Assembly: GCA_003342815.1 (NCBI GenBank)
Contig: PTEX01000131.1
Location: 1,449,640 to 1,513,639, forward strand
From: Eudromia elegans
Lineage: Eukaryota > Chordata > Aves > Tinamiformes > Tinamidae
Length of the DNA stretch: 64,000 nt
Reading direction: 5' to 3'
Made by a program: the position numbers and the translations under genes. The notes under the pieces were generated by a model. The model saw only the letters and a program-made list of their open reading frames with translations. It searched no databases and had not been told where the DNA came from. Shown piece by piece: positions 1 through 11,549 of the stretch; positions within the stretch are counted from its first letter, which is position 1; each line of letters starts with the position of its first letter.

Positions 1-1779
1 TTTGAACAACTTGGAATGAGGTAAGAATTCTTGATAAGAATAAAGCTGAAAATATTGAGCCACTCATTTTTTACCCATACAAATAAGTCATTTTAGTAGG
101 TGCAGCATTTATTGACTCATCACAGTATTTAATTGCACAGAATAAGAAATGAAAACTCAAAAGGATTTTGATTAAATTCACAGCCATCTCTACCAAGTTC
201 CTCTGCATATGCAAAATCTTCCCTTATATTTTTTGGTCATTAGCAGAGTGGGAAGAATTAATGAGACAGGCGAGAGAAGAGGGGAGGAGAAAAGAAAAAA
301 AAATACATGGATTGGTGCTGTGGTGGGGTGTTCAAAAGGGTTTTTGGATGAACATTGTGAATTTTCAGTGACATCTTGATTTAGTCTACCTGTCTCCCTG
401 CCTTTCCCCAATATTTAATATTCATGCTCAGAGTTCACTATGTATGATGCTATTGAGCTTTTAATGAACCTTATGCCAATTTTCCATTGCTGATCACTTT
501 TAGGAAGAGTTTTGAAGCTGTTTGATTATGCATTAGTGTAGAATGTGTTGGTTCAGTTAGCTCTGCTCATTATTATATTGGGCAGCAAAGGAAATATTTG
601 GTACTGACTGTAAGAATATATTCCTGTGTAGCATTGAATGAGAGTAGGCATTTAATGGCAAAATAAATTTTGGTTTAGTTTATCCACAGAATCAAAGCCA
701 ATGATATAACCTTTGTATTAAGGAGATTCTTAAACAGAATCTGTTCTCTGCCTGTCAGAGAAATAATGTCAGTAAAGTCAAGACTACTTAAATTTGCCAG
801 TGTTAATCACTTGGAAATCATAGTTACTTTTTCTAACAGAGTAAAATGGATAAAAATAACATAAATGAAGGTATTTGAATTATATAGAACTGCCAAATAA
901 ACCTTAGAGACTTACTATTCAAAACTGAGTGACTAGAGATGTTAAATATGGTGCAAGACTATTGAATGCACCAGTATTTTTCATAAAGCAAATTCTGCAA
1001 CAAAAATAGATGCTTTTGTAACTGCTTGGGGATTCCAGGGAATAGAGAGAGAAGAATTTCCTGCACTGTTTATGAATATGTATGAAGCTGTAGAGTAGAT
1101 CTTCACAAGAAGACATTACAGGGACTAAAAGAAAATAGCAGTAAAGAAATCCTTTTTGAGAGTGGAATGCTGTTGCTCCTTGGGAATTTTGTCCTAATCT
1201 GAATTCATTTCATCACGAAGATTTAACTTTATTTTCCAGTGAGCGAATTTCTTGATTTATGACCTTCAGTTGCCAAGTAGAATTGCCAAAAGGAACATGC
1301 TAAATTTTCAGTGTCGGTTTGTTGACGGCGGCCAAGCTGTGTTTTCAGCACCAAGCCTTTTAAAACATCAGAATCTCTCCTTGTGTATTTCAAGCCTTTG
1401 TTATCGATTAATCTTTAGCTGAATACACCCTGCTCTTGGGTAGCAGTAGTTAAAAACCGCAGCGACTGGTGGTTGCCTCCTAGTTTTGTCCACAGATTTC
1501 CCAGACTTTCTGCAATATGGGTTACACTAGATACAGGACTCTCAGGCTTCTTCTTTGCAGGAAGTCTTTATTTCTTATAAAACTCTATGAAATTTTGCCA
1601 ACTTCAGCCGAATTCTGAGATCTGAGAAATGCAGGTGTTGTGCATACGTATGAGCTGAAAGAAAACAACTGTGAGGAACAGCGCTGGGCTTATGAGGCTG
1701 CTTTTTTATATACAGACTTCTCTAATATGTGATAGGTTTTCAAATACTCTAATCCTATAGAATAAAAATAGAATGGTCT

Positions 1780-1794
1780 TTGTTGTTGTTGTTG
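1780..1794 (+). repeat. (TTG)5 microsatellite
   Basis: Five perfect TTG units in AT-rich non-coding DNA. It is a short trinucleotide repeat with no coding context. Confidence 0.85.
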
Positions 1795-4700
1795 CTTATT
1801 TTGCTAACTCTCTTTGGATGTGACTGTTAATGCATAATTCACTCATTGCAGCAAAATGGGCTATAAGAGAAATAGAATCTGCTTGCTGAATCTTACAGCC
1901 CCTTTTCACTCTGAAGAATATAAGAAAAATCATGCAAAGGCTTAATATGGTCTTGGTTTTTTCTGTTTGAACCCATGTTGTGTCTATTTGTTTCCTGAAC
2001 GTATTACCTAGTGCAGGAATTAAGAAATGATTCAGGGTAAGTTATCTTCATGCTTCATTCAACTGTTGGTCAATTTGATAAAACATTTGCTGGATTATAG
2101 ACAGCTTCAGTACTTTTTAGTATTAAAATATTTTTAATCATATAATATTTATTACTGTACGATATAGTTCACAGATCGAATTCATAACTTGTGTTGATGG
2201 CAAGCTTCTTTTGGGGATTGTTTGTAATTCCAGCAGCAGTCCTAAAAGTAATGTTAAAAAACAGAATTAACAGAAAATTACAAGATTGTAAGAAGGCATT
2301 TATTTGTCTCACGTCAAATAAAGATCTGAACTGTTTGCTCGGATCCTAAGAAGTGATACACCAGATGATGAAGACATCTTTAGGGAAAGCTGTTTGATAT
2401 TTACTGTGACAGCTTGGTTCCTGAAGGGATTTAGCTACTGCAAAGCACCTGGTGTACTCAAGTGTCGTGTGTCTTCTACCACTGGGCTTCCATTCCTGTG
2501 GAGAAATTTGCCTTGTCAAGGTATCTAATGCACAGCAGTTACTGATTTACTTCCCTAGAGTTTGTTAATAAATGTAAATGGAAAAGATAAAAACTCTAAA
2601 GAAGGGACATGCTAAGTGACTGAAAATGCTTTTAAATTTCCTGAGACACATAAGTGTTTCTGAAGTGCATATAACATTATTTTGGGTTTTGTTTAAACAA
2701 TGTTATTTGCAAAAAATTATTTGCAAACATTTGTGATGCTTGTCCTTGTCATCATCTGTATAAGGTCTCTCTATATAGTTGTCTTTTCTATGGGTAATTT
2801 TGCTGGTATAGAAGAGTCTTAATTTTTCCCTTAGATGAGCTGTTCAGTAGAACTTGAACTTGCTGAGTGATTAAGTATTTAAATGACTTTATAATTTGAT
2901 TGTCTATTTTAAATGTTAAGCTTATATTTACCTCATTGTCAGGCTAATGGCTTCAATCAGCTGAAAGGTTTAGATAGCCCTTGGGAGTTCTAAGGATGTA
3001 AATTCTACATGAATTTTTTTTCTATTTAATTAATTGCTACTTAAATGATTATTAATTCACAAGGGGAAATTATTAATACTTCCTCAGAGCACTAAAAAGT
3101 GCTCAAATGACCTCAATTTACCCACTATAGGAGGCTCTAGAATAAAGAGCGAGCTCCTAATCATGTTTGACTACTGAGCAAAAAAATTCCTTCCACATGA
3201 GCAGTTCTTATCCTCTTATATTATTAACACACCATACATATGTGTATACACAGGCTACTCTATGGCTTGCAGATGCTATTTCACAAAACATTTAATAAAA
3301 TTCAGCTTCCTAGCGGGCTACAAGGGGATCTCCTCAACTTGAATTACTCCAGGGTTGCATATAGTAAATACTGAGTGGATATGGGCACAGTGTGACGCAT
3401 CGTGGGGTGCCAGGTTGTCTAGCCTCAAGACTTAGATGTTTTAGATTCAAGAGACGAGCCAAAAAAGACAAAACTTGGTTTATGACTATTTACCTGACTG
3501 TGCATTTGAGCAGCCGATGCACTCAGGAGTCAAATGCTGTTTCCATGGACTCTCTTGATATCAGAGCAAAAACTGCTCTTGACAGGGAAAAGATGATATA
3601 GCTTTCGCTGAGCTGGCTAATGAGTTTTCATGTAAAATTCAAGAAATGAAAGGGAGGGGTCACTCATTTGGAATGGTCTAGGGATTTGTTTTCACTAAGT
3701 GTCCGCTTATCCTCTAGTATGTTAAGTTGACAGAACGCTAGAAGCACTGATGAGATATCAGTAATTACTGTGTATCTAGGTTTTTGTCCATTTATTAATT
3801 TCTATCCTTTTTTTTTTTTTATTCAGGAAACTTTCTTATCCCCAGTATTTTTATTCCTTTTTGCTAACCCTCTTTTTTAAGATATGTTGTATCTGAGACA
3901 GAGGTTGGAAATGCCTTCTCTATCTCAAGTGAAGGCAGGATGTTGATTTGTTTGATGACATCAACATTTTCCAGCTCAAAAATATTGACATATAGGAAGA
4001 TCTCCATTTCATTTTACCTATTTTACTTCAGGTAAAATGCTACTGTTTATCATTCCTACTTTAATGTCTTAATTTGAGTTTTTCTTTACACATCTGATAC
4101 ACAAAGGCCTGAATGAATAGTGGTTTTTGGTCTGGATGCACCCAAATCTTTATGTTAAGGCCCAGACTTTACTTTTTTTTCATGTGGGTTATACAGTCAT
4201 GGTGGGTGACTGTATAGAAAGAGTTTAGGATGCCCATAAAAGGTTGGTTTTAGTAACCTCCATGGCAGCATAAAACTATTTTAAGACAGAATTCAATCTC
4301 TCAGTATGAAAAGCAGGAAGGGAGGAGAATGATAATATCGTGAAGAGCTCATGGTTGAAAAGAATAATATTGTAACTGCCTGATGATCCTTAGTCATATG
4401 GATTTTCATATGAAAAACAAAATCTGAAACAGTTTCCAGCTTGCAATTTAAAAAAAAAAAATGTTGGGTGGGAGTTTAGTAGTACTGAAAGCATATTAAA
4501 AATCAATGTCCTCTTTCCATAATTTCTGAATCTTCCAGTTTGCATGCTTCTTCCACATCCTGCTCCTTAAGTATGTGTAACAAAATATTCAAATTGATTT
4601 TTTTTTCCAGGATATTAATCCAGTTAATTTATATCACAAAAATGGTCGATCTAATCTCCTTGATAGATTTTCTGCAGTTTTCATGTAATGCTGAAAAAAA

Positions 4701-5712
4701 AGTAGATTTATAAGGTGAGAATGTAATTATATTAATTTAAAATATAAAAAAAATGTTTTATAGGTAAATCTTTATTTTGGAGGAGGAATAATTGCTATTT
4801 TTATTAGAATGAATAATGAGGCTTGTAGAAATGAATATAGATGTTATCATTGGGCTTCCATTATTTCCCAAGGCAGATTTCTCTGGGGTATGCCCTGTAT
4901 TTCTTATCTGCATTGCAGGTTTCTATTCCATATTCTACTCTTGTTCCATGTTCGGGGCTCCTAGAGCTCTGCAGCACTGAGCACAGAAGGCACATTTGCC
5001 CTCAGTATTGTGAGTGTTTATATGTTTTACACAAAGAATAGTAAAAGGGAATAAAATTGAAAGCCAACGTGTCAGGAGAGAAGATTAGATAAACCACTGG
5101 ATGTCTTTGTGACTATTCTTGCTGCACTGTTTTAGTGAACTGACGCTCAACCCCATGAACTTGAGATTTAGGTTTAATTCCAAAACAAGTGTGACAAAAA
5201 AAAAAGGCAACTAGGATCTAGGATGACTGGATGAGTCTACATTTTGTTTTTTATTGTTCTTTTAAGCTGATTATTTTTCACAAAAAATGAAACTTGAAGG
5301 AACAGGGAATGAATGTTGGTGGGAAATAATGAATAAAATCTTGAATTGATGAATGCTGTTACACTCTAGTCATGGAGAATGGCAAAGCCACCAAAACTAT
5401 TTTCAACACAGTAAAACTATCAGCGGGGTGCTATGCTAGCATCTGCACATGAAGAGGGAGCTAAGGCTACAAGGGGTCTCCAATTGCAATAATATTTCTT
5501 TGAGTCTGTTTGGATTAGTATGTATTTTAATTGCAGTGAAGTCATTGCACTGAAGAAGACAGGCGAGCACATTGCTGGTGTGACAGCCACCACGAGTGAT
5601 GCAGCAGTGGCAGTTTTGCACTAGCTGTGCTGGAGGACTGGAAGTGGATGGAACATGTTGAAGGTAGGAGGTAAGTAGGGACATTTGTGTCCTATGGAGG
5701 TGACTTCCTAAA

Positions 5713-5732
5713 TTTTTTTTTTTTTTTTTTTT
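5713..5732 (+). repeat. T20 homopolymer
   Basis: Twenty uninterrupted T residues, followed at once by AATAAAAG. It could be the reverse-strand poly(A) tail of an old retrocopy lying to the right, but no recognisable retrocopy body follows, so it is called only as a homopolymer. Confidence 0.9.
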
Positions 5733-5989
5733 AATAAAAGGTTCTTCAATATTTTCATTCTGGCTACATATCTTCTGTAGTTGTGTGAAGATTTCATGTT
5801 TTCTGTGTAACTAAAGTTATCAGCCTGAAAACAGAAGCTTTATTTCCTTAGCTAATGCTTTCAGTTATATATAGGTTGCACTGCAAGTAGCAAAGACTAA
5901 TAATAGCAACAAAAGTGAAAGCTGAATTTACCATCACACAAGGCTAATTCTCCAGCGACTGTATAGCTTTCTGAAGGGAATGGTTGTGT

Positions 5990-6250
5990 CGATAGCTACC
6001 AACTCCTAGGTACAAGTTAGTGCTCAAGTCAGCAATGCTATCCGGTGGTACCTTCAACAGTTATCGCTTTTAGCAGCAAACCGAGCAAAGTGTTCTGCAA
6101 CCAAATGTATCTAAATCAATCAAAACCCCTTATGGTCTCTACAAGAGCGTGTATTGATTAGAAGCAGTGCTAATAACTCTGTCTGTATTACCCTAAATTT
6201 CACCGAGCGAGAAAACCAATCAATGCTTTTCACTTGAAGCTAGAATGTTC
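5990..6250. promoter_or_regulatory. Candidate regulatory block with ATCAATCA/ATTGATTA motifs
   Basis: Three related motifs fall within about 110 bases: ATCAATCA at 6115-6122, ATTGATTA at 6153-6160 and CCAATCAAT at 6216-6224. These resemble sites of PBX/HOX (TGATTGAT) and ONECUT/CUT homeodomain factors. The block also keeps several CpGs (around 6041, 6064, 6082, 6149, 6204 and 6208), unusual for the AT-rich surroundings. No open frame explains it. Inference: a distal enhancer or conserved non-coding element. The motifs are short and some occurrences are expected by chance. Confidence 0.3.
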
Positions 6251-6259
6251 GAGGATGGT

Positions 6260-7040
6260 CTAATAGCACCTCTCTGTTACTGTTATTTTCCCTCTCAATA
6301 CTTGGCATTTTCTATTGCAGATATGAATGCCACATGCTTCAAACAGAAACCTCTAATTTAAAGCTGGATCAAATTTTAAATAATTTTAGTTTTGTTTCAG
6401 GTTAGGCGCTGAGCATGTTTTGGACGTTCCTCTGCAGGCTCTTATGCAGCATCTACATTTCTGTTAGTATCCAAGCTAAGGCAGTTAAGCTGGTTTACAG
6501 ATGTATGAAACCTAGAACTGCACCTGTGAAACACCCCACAGATATAACCTTCTGTTATTGTTTTATGCTTTTCTCAGTGGAGAGTAGTTAACACAGAGGC
6601 ACAATGTGGATATCATTTTTATTTTTCTATAAGCAAAGTACAATAGAATGTTTAAAATATTTAGATGAAATCTGTATAATCTACATAGATTTATCAGTTC
6701 TATAAAGAAGTGTCCTATTAGGACTAACCTTATGAAGTTCACTTTTAATATAGATATCTATTTTTATTTAAGGAATGAATACATTAATATTTTTAATGCT
6801 GAAATTTATTCTGCTGGATACTAAAATGTTTACATGACTAAAACTGATGAATTAAGAAAATACATTAAAGGAACAGAGTTACTGAAATTTCTGAGTGTAA
6901 AGAACCAGGTGAAAGCCTGTAATTTAAAATTTCTAAAATAATAAACATGTTGTATTTAAAAAAAGTAAGAATTTTATTTTTAGGATTACCATAAAAATAA
7001 TATAATATCTATGGAAATATGCTGTTTGTCTAATTTACTG
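6260..7040. other. AT-rich non-coding stretch, nothing recognised
   Basis: Very AT-rich sequence with A/T runs and no open frame of note on either strand. I see no repeat family, RNA gene or motif cluster here. Confidence 0.6.
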
Positions 7041-7589
7041 TGTCACAGCACATCTAGTCTAAGCTTGGTATCGGAGCTGGGTGATCACATTTTTTGCTGC
7101 GTATCTATGATAAACTGAAGGATACACTAATGACACTGCTGCTCAGGGCATAATGCATAAAATCATGCTAGAGCCTCCCACTCTATGTAAAAAGGATGCA
7201 GTTGACCTATTAAGAAAGTCAGTTCTATAGAATTAAGGGGAGAATCAAAATCAGCTGCTCCTAGAATTCACATATTAGGCTCTGGAAACTAATGGATCCA
7301 GACAAAAATTCTAGTTTCGTTATTTCTGAGTCAGATTTCCTTTCAAAGAAGGTTACGCATTGCATGTGGGTGTTTTTTTGATTTCCTAGCACTTTTTAAA
7401 AATGAAACGTAGGCTATTTACAATTTGATTTTAGATAAAACTGTGCTTTCCTGTGACATTAATCATACAAATACTGCATTTTTTTTTCTCAAGGGGAAAA
7501 CTTCACTTTGTTTCTAATATCTTTGGTAGGAATACATAAGTTGGGAACTAATCACTACCAGGGGCTAAATTCCCCTCTCTTCAGCAGCA

Positions 7590-8050
7590 GTAGATTCTAA
7601 TCCGTGATGTAACTTGTGTGCAGTGCAACCAAATGGACTCATAATCAAATGAGGTTCATCTTCCTCCCGGCAAGTGAGAGATTTGCCTATGCAAAATGAG
7701 GCAATAACTTATCTGCTGGCAGCACATTTGCAGGCTACAGTTAAACACATGCCTAAATATCAACACTGTTATAAGATTAAAAATTCAATAATGCAGAGAT
7801 CCTTTTAAAACTGTTGTGATTACCTCTTAATTATGCAGATGTAATTAAAGGCATAACTCAGACAGTATCTTTATTTAGATAGACCATGCGCTCACAGTTG
7901 ATTGCAAAACACTGTTTCTAGAGTTGTAAAGTCTCTTTGTTAAATGAGACTAAGAACAATAGGTCAATGACAAAATTGCTACAATTATGAGTATAATATC
8001 ACTGTATTAAAAAAAAAGTCTGAAATTCAGAGATCTGTCCTCTTTAAAGG
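7590..8050. promoter_or_regulatory. Candidate conserved non-coding element, homeodomain and POU-like motifs
   Basis: This block is of balanced base composition and lacks low-complexity runs over most of its length, unlike its flanks. It contains TTAATTATGCAG followed by ATGTAATTAAAGG (7827-7851), two TAAT cores around a POU-like ATGCA; an octamer-like ATGCAAAA near 7691; TGATTGCAAAACA near 7901; and GAACAATAGGTCAATGAC near 7956, which joins a SOX-type AACAAT to an AGGTCA nuclear-receptor half-site. No open frame accounts for it. The density of developmental-factor motifs suggests an enhancer. This is inference from motifs only. Confidence 0.3.
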
Positions 8051-8059
8051 AAGACACCT

Positions 8060-9640
8060 GGCCTTTAATGCTGTAGGTATTTAAAGGAAATGACTGATTC
8101 TTGAGAGACTAAGTGTAGAATTCTTCTTACAGACTAAACAGAGAGAAAGAAATTTTTTTTCTTGCCTTCCCGGTTTATCAAGTTATCTTGCAGGCTCAAA
8201 ACTTTGTCCTGGCTTATATCTATGCTTTAAAATTGGAGTTAAGTGTGGGGGTCCTTGAGTCTCACTGACATCGTGTATGTATACTCTGGCTTCAGAAAAA
8301 GCACTGTAAGTCTTGCCCAAATATATTTACAGTGTTTTAGCCTGTACATTTTACAATGAATCGTCATATATGTTTTTGCGGCCATGAAAAAATTTTGAAA
8401 CAACCAATAAACTAAGAAATAATAAATAAAATAACCAATAAATTGAGAGAAATCGGAGGAAAGGCAAATCCTAATAAAAACCCTAATTGTGCGGGTAAGC
8501 CATATCGGTAGTGATGAGTTTTTGTTTTTCTTCCTTTCAAATGAAGAGCTCCTCCTCCTCTTTCCACCTCCTTTTGCTTTCCAGCCTCCCACCAGCCCGA
8601 ATGATGATTCTACTTCTTTTTCCCTTTAACTTGAACGTTGCCTTTTGCCATCCTGCCCCAGCCTCACCCAGGTTGATGCTCCCCGTCCTGCTGCAGTTCT
8701 GTGTTTTTCAGGATTGCACAGTCTCTTAGCAATGGGGCTTCTGCAGGACATGTCGGGAAAAGAAAGAGTGGGGAAGAAAACCCGCAAGTGTTTCTGACTC
8801 TCACAAACAGTGGCGTTACATAAGAATCAACTGGATTTGAATAAAAATTGCCGTGTAAGTTTGTAATGTTTTTGTGATTACTTTTTTTTTTAACAACTAA
8901 ACCTTGGGGAGAAAATAGAAGGTAAAACTCGGGGCAAAATTTGCATCTACAGAATACTAAGAGCCTCCATTAGCAGCTCACAATGACTGTTTTAGCTTTT
9001 TGACTCTGTAAGGTGTGAATAATGCCAAATGATTTGGTTGTAAAGGGTTTCAAGCAGAAGATTTTCCTTTGATACATTTTAACAATATAATTAATGCAAA
9101 ACCCACAATAGTGTATGATCTCCTCAAAAGAAAGACAAGACTCTAAACATTATGCTCATCCTACTTGAATGCTTTCTGATATCACTAAAGTAGGATGATA
9201 CTGGCAAAAAGTAGCCAAGTACAGCTTGTAGAGGTTGAGGTCCACATTACTGAATTTTTAGTTCATCTGTGCACAGAGTAGACAAATTGTAGATTCTGGA
9301 AAAGAAAGACTAGATAATTATGAAGTAAAAAGGAAAATGCAAAACAAAGGAGAAGAATTAGAAGTCTAGATAAACCAATTAAACCAATTAAACCAATTAC
9401 CAAGTAATTACAAAATTTAAGTTATTCGTAAAACAGGAGAAAGAGGAAGAAGATGATGAGATAAATGTTTATACTTTGCATAGTTTTTTTGTTTTTATGA
9501 TCCAGCAGTGCCCTTGAGGACATGGAAAAGGTTACGAATGATCTCTGGCTACCTGATGAGAAGTGAACCGTAATACCTGTTGTGTTTCAGATATCACAAA
9601 ATATGGAGAGGATTGCCTATCATTTTTATCCAAACATGTA
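8060..9640. other. Non-coding stretch with a pyrimidine-rich splice-acceptor-like tract
   Basis: No gene is supported. At 8550-8584 a pyrimidine-rich run ends in TTTCCAG, a good match to a plus-strand 3' splice site, but I see no clear partner donor and no protein-like frame after it. A minus-strand frame of about 117 codons (8239-8592) starts in arginine/serine-rich low-complexity sequence and looks like chance. The remainder is AT-rich with short A/T runs. Confidence 0.5.
9372..9398 (+). repeat. AAACCAATT x3 tandem repeat
   Basis: Three perfect, adjacent copies of the nine-base unit AAACCAATT, followed by ACCAAG. Each copy carries a CCAAT core, so the array presents three CCAAT boxes in the same helical face spacing of nine bases. 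It is probably a simple tandem expansion. Confidence 0.9.
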
Positions 9641-9894
9641 AGTAGAAGAACTTGGGGGGCGGAGGGAAGAGGAGGGAAAATTTGTCCATAAATCAAATTA
9701 TGCGCTTAAAAAAGGGGCAAGAAAATGATAAGTCCTTTAAGAGGTGAAAAAGAAAAGGAAGAGATTACAAAACTGAAATCACGAAATGACAAACACGTTT
9801 TCTTTGCCTTTACCTCAAAGAGAAAGCAGCTTGTTTTGATAGCACGTTTTTATTTGTTGGGCTCCCTTGGCAGGCTCTGTGATTTGTGTGTCTG

Positions 9895-10205
9895 TTGTGC
9901 GCGTCGCGTAGGAGGCGGCAATCCGGGAGAAGGAGCCCTGCGGCTAGAGCCAAGCTTGTGCTGGCACATCTGCGCCGTGGGAATTCACTCTGCCATCTTC
10001 ATCCCGTCCTTGGGAAACTCCCCGGGCGCTATGGCAAGAGCTGCAGCTTTCTGCTCCCTGGGTACAGCAGTCTGTGAATACGCATTTGTTTCTCTTCCCT
10101 CCCCAGATTTTAGCTTGCTTGGTGGCCATTGCCCCAATGGACAGGCTGAGGCAAACAGGCTGAAACGTGGTGCAGCGCTCGGTGTCTCATCTCTAACGCG
10201 CTCTG
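9895..10205. promoter_or_regulatory. Small orphan CpG island
   Basis: About 18 CpG dinucleotides lie within roughly 305 bases, starting with a dense GCGCGTCGCG cluster at 9899-9908 and ending with AACGCG near 10197. Local G+C is clearly above half, in a window that is otherwise AT-rich and CpG-poor. On the plus strand a pyrimidine run ending CCCCAG at 10101-10106 resembles a 3' splice site. Plus-strand frames are open for about 160 codons (9725-10219), but the composition changes along the frame and no domain is recognisable, so I do not call a CDS. Inference: an unannotated promoter, for example of a long non-coding RNA, or a hypomethylated enhancer. Confidence 0.45.
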
Positions 10206-10219
10206 ATTTTAAGATTTAA

Positions 10220-11040
10220 CACAAATGGTCTGTTATTGAGACAAGGACTTTCTTTCATCGGTGAGCTTTGCACGAGAAACGCATACAATTTTGAAATGTT
10301 TACACAAAAATTTCCTGCAAACATTTTAAAAGCAGCTATTTGTCCTCATGAGCAGCAATTAATTTTACTGTCATCACAACTGATGTGTATTTTCTAGTAA
10401 TATATTTGCATATACGACTATGGAATTTGATAGGTTGAAACAGCTACGAAATTGTGCTTGTTAGTGCATGGTCCCACCCTTTTTTTTTTAAGCTCTTGAA
10501 GGATTTGTCATTTAATAGACAACTTTCACGTGTGGTTTAATTATATTTCAAAGAGAGATTGCTTTTGTTTCTCTAATAGGAATTTTCAGAGTTTTATGAT
10601 TAAAAGCATGGGAAAATATAATTTTCATAGCAAATTTATAAACAAAAATAAAAACCAGAAGGTTTCTTGCACTGGACATTTTTCCCTTTTGCTATTTCTG
10701 GACAATCTCTTCTGTTAGGAATTAATTTCTCTCATGGACTCTACCACTATAAAGCAGTATCAAGTGTAGAGGAGCTATAAGACACTATTTCTTGAACTGA
10801 GTTTTACATTTAAGCTGGGTTGAGACACAGTGCTTTTGGCAAATTTCCCAAGCTCGAAATGTGAATTATAGAACCTTTTCCGCATTTGTGACCCAAGGTA
10901 AACCCAATGTAAGCAGAAATCTTTGTCTAACGTATTAAGCATAAGTACCGCCTGCAAAAAGAGAATATTATTGAAGGTAATTGGTTAGAGACATATAATG
11001 AATAAAATATTTGCCACGCTATACGTGCTGCATCTTGAAC
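10220..11040. other. AT-rich non-coding stretch, nothing recognised
   Basis: No gene or repeat family is visible. Scattered TAAT and octamer strings (for example ATTTGCAT at 10404-10411) occur at a density I would expect by chance in AT-rich DNA. Confidence 0.6.
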
Positions 11041-11055
11041 AGTGGAGACTAGGAG

Positions 11056-11120
11056 TGTAGGACTGGATGGGTCCCTTTAGGTCACAAGATCCTCTCTCTG
11101 CACTGCACAAACACGTTGTA
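11056..11120 (-). mobile_element. Eroded CR1-like LINE tail fragment
   Basis: The plus strand reads GGACTGGATGGGTCCCTTTA, then AGGTCA, then CCTCTCTCTGCACT. This resembles the reverse complement of CR1 3' ends in birds and reptiles, which typically read as a TGGAAGGGACCT core, then AGGTCATCTAGTCC, then CCCCTGCACT. Sense is therefore minus. The copy is short and heavily diverged, with no remaining open reading frame and no terminal 8-bp tandem repeat. The assignment is from memory of the family consensus and is moderate at best. Confidence 0.4.
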
Positions 11121-11321
11121 AACTAGTTAGATCCCCTGGTTTTGAGTTCCAGAACCTTCGTTTCTTACAGGTAAGCAGCTTAGTGGCATTTTGAAGATCA
11201 AATGCTCAAATGAATACACCCTGCAACCAGATGAGTACTTGTAACACAGTGCGGTAACTCCTGCTTCCCCCAAGGACATGATAAAAATTCCACGCTTTTG
11301 GGGAGAATTAAGTGTACTTTG

Positions 11322-11543
11322 ATGCATGGGAAACGGCATGGAGCAGACGGGATTCTGCTGGCTGAAATAGAGGTATGGGGAACTTTTAAGCATGAAAGCG
11401 AGCCACAGAAAATACTGCAGAAAATACATGTATTTTCTGTGATAACTGTAAGAACTAAGCAGCAAGTTTCTGAACTTGAAGCTGAATATCTCTGGGATGT
11501 GCTGATGACCAGAAACTCTGGCCTCTGTGTGAAAATATACTGA
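11322..11543 (+). CDS. Unrecognised 73-codon open frame (doubtful)
   Basis: The frame runs from an ATG at 11322 to TGA at 11541-11543. The translation has a protein-like mix, including a C-terminal TKQQVSELEAEYLWDVLM stretch that could form a short helix, and reasonable codon variety for this AT-rich region. No family is recognised, no promoter or splice signals are evident, and a perfect palindrome (11418-11439) sits inside it. It could be a chance frame, a relic exon, or the 3' part of a lost gene. I give it low weight. Confidence 0.12.
   Translation: MHGKRHGADGILLAEIEVWGTFKHESEPQKILQKIHVFSVITVRTKQQVSELEAEYLWDVLMTRNSGLCVKIY
11404..11441. repeat. Nested perfect palindrome
   Basis: Positions 11418-11439 form a perfect 22-base palindrome: the left arm CAGAAAATACA is followed directly by its reverse complement. 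In addition CACAGAAAATAC at 11404-11415 is perfectly complementary to GTATTTTCTGTG at 11430-11441, so two alternative hairpins share the right arm. The left arm is in effect a direct duplication of CAGAAAATAC, at 11406 and 11418. Confidence 0.9.
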
Positions 11544-11549
11544 AATCAT

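Larger units (their letters stand above)
1..5990. other. AT-rich non-coding stretch
   Basis: No convincing gene is visible on either strand. Open frames here are under about 85 codons, the length expected by chance in AT-rich DNA, and none has a recognisable domain. The stretch holds simple-sequence tracts (a TTG run near 1.78 kb and a T20 run near 5.71 kb, listed separately). A short piece at about 1320-1500 keeps several CpGs and the homeodomain-like string ATCGATTAATC, so it could be conserved, but nothing in the single sequence proves it. Confidence 0.6.

Noticed and set aside
9725..10219. Plus-strand open frame of 164 codons
   Set aside because: The first third is lysine/glutamate-rich AT sequence and the rest is CpG-island sequence. 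The composition shift and lack of any domain suggest chance openness in GC-rich DNA.
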